Source of the DNA: Halobellus clavatus
GTDB lineage: Archaea; Halobacteriota; Halobacteria; Halobacteriales; Haloferacaceae
Assembly (NCBI RefSeq): GCF_900107195.1
Contig: NZ_FNPB01000016.1
Span: 1-60,453, forward strand
DNA length: 60,453 nucleotides
Reading direction: 5' to 3'
The notes below the pieces were generated by a model. It ran no database searches, had not been told where the DNA came from, and worked only from the letters and a program-made list of their open reading frames with translations. This document shows positions 60,018-60,453 of this stretch, piece by piece (within the stretch, counting starts at the first letter, position 1; each line of letters starts with the position of its first letter). The position numbers and the translations under genes are program-made.

Positions 60018-60040
60018 GCGCCGGCACCCATCGCCGGCGC
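60018..60040 (-). promoter_or_regulatory. 23-bp hairpin GCGCCGGC-N7-GCCGGCGC, copy 2
   Basis: Identical to 58268-58290, including the loop. It lies 56-78 bases before ATG 59962 of the operon 59471/59102. A shared regulator or RNA structure for both transcripts is inferred. Confidence 0.6.
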
Positions 60041-60114
60041 TCGAAAAACCTGATCTAGCGGTCGATTTTTAGGACTCGTTCGCTGGATATAGGCGCTAAG
60101 CCATTCGTCTTTAG

Positions 60115-60453
60115 CTAAGACTCACACCTCGGTTGCGTAGCGGTAGCGAGCGTCTCTTGCAGGATCGGTCGTTGTTGGTGGATCTTCTGTGCGTCTTCGA
60201 TCAGTCGCTCCAGCAGTGGCGGTGGCGAGTAGCCGAGGAACTCGCCGAGTTCGTGGAGGATGAGCTGGGCGTGCGACCGGAAGGTCGCCGCCCAGCGTTC
60301 CGGCGGAAACACGATTTCATCGGCGGCCTGCTCGGTGACCAGACCCAACAGATCACGACTCACCAGCAGTGACAGCAACGCCGCGTACAACAGAATCTTC
60401 ACGACATCCGGGTCGCTCGTGTCGAACTTGTCCAGTTCGTACTGTGTCTTCAG
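60115..60453 (-). CDS. IS4-family transposase, C-terminal part, 5' end outside window
   Basis: The frame runs from the right edge (LKTQYELDKFDTSDPDVVKI, then LLYAALLSLLVSRDLLGLVT) to TGA near 60115 and ends ATQPRCES. The helix LLYAALLSLLVSRDLL and HAQLILHELGEFLGYSPPP are the C-terminal region of haloarchaeal IS4-type transposases (ISH8-like). The DDE catalytic residues lie outside the window. The sequence to its left (60060-60114) should contain the element's terminal inverted repeat; the short near-repeat CTAAG at 60098 and 60114 is too weak to place it. Confidence 0.7.
   Translation of the reverse strand: MKTQYELDKFDTSDPDVVKILLYAALLSLLVSRDLLGLVTEQAADEIVFPPERWAATFRSHAQLILHELGEFLGYSPPPLLERLIEDAQKIHQQRPILQETLATATQPRCES

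Noticed and set aside
1-60453. tRNA or rRNA genes, or a tRNA attachment site
   Set aside because: No cloverleaf-like sequence with a T-loop GTTCGANTC and matching stems was recognised. A covariance-model scan would be needed to exclude one fully.

Overview
The window is haloarchaeal accessory DNA, most likely part of a megaplasmid or large integrated element. The proteins are strongly acidic and many starts sit 25-30 bases after a TATA-like box (leaderless). Families typical of Halobacteria recur: three Orc1/Cdc6 initiators, HVO_A0114-type regulators, orphan TnpB genes and a SWIM zinc-finger protein.

Layout. (1) 1-8951, minus strand: a type IV secretion / conjugation-like operon. In transcription order it holds a small protein, a VirB2-like pilin candidate, a large secreted glycoprotein, a Tat lipoprotein, a VirB6/TrbL-like channel protein, a two-TM VirB3/PrgI-like protein and a VirB4 ATPase that runs off the left edge. 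A TnpB element is inserted inside it. (2) 9250-22298: a surface-glycan island (flippase, FkbM methyltransferase, polytopic membrane protein, GT2, sulfatase-like hydrolase, two GT4 enzymes and an oxidoreductase). It is edged and interrupted by dead genes: a Nudix relic, a frameshifted UDP-sugar dehydrogenase, an IS6-family relic and a GT tail. (3) 22331-30112: an integration zone with three tyrosine recombinases plus the tail of a fourth, a 125-bp MITE with a perfect 8-bp target duplication, a damaged HEPN gene, and HicB with a nonsense-interrupted HicA. (4) 30206-36649: toxin-antitoxin genes (VapBC, MntA-HepT, TumE-TumA) mixed with three TnpB copies. (5) 36784-46623: the replication and partition core. 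It has an iteron-regulated parA with a small partner, a Cas4-like/primase-polymerase fusion, and three orc genes, each next to its own unrelated repeat family. (6) 46717-60453: plasmid housekeeping and defence-type genes (SWIM, AbiEi-like winged-helix paralogs, PIN/AbrB, a DUF234-type ATPase, an ArdC-like antirestriction protein, several haloarchaeal orphan families), ending in a transposase that runs off the right edge.

The parts fit a mobile replicon: its own origins and partition, a transfer machine, stability modules and a swappable cell-surface cassette. The most novel signals are the three private origin-repeat families, with helical phasing in two of them, and a dispersed inverted repeat TTAACCAAC-N24-GTTGGTTAA found five times. 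Also notable are the Cas4-like/PrimPol fusion with an apparently degenerate nuclease site, and toxin-antitoxin pairs whose toxin is broken while the antitoxin is intact. All assignments come from reading the sequence; no database search was possible.
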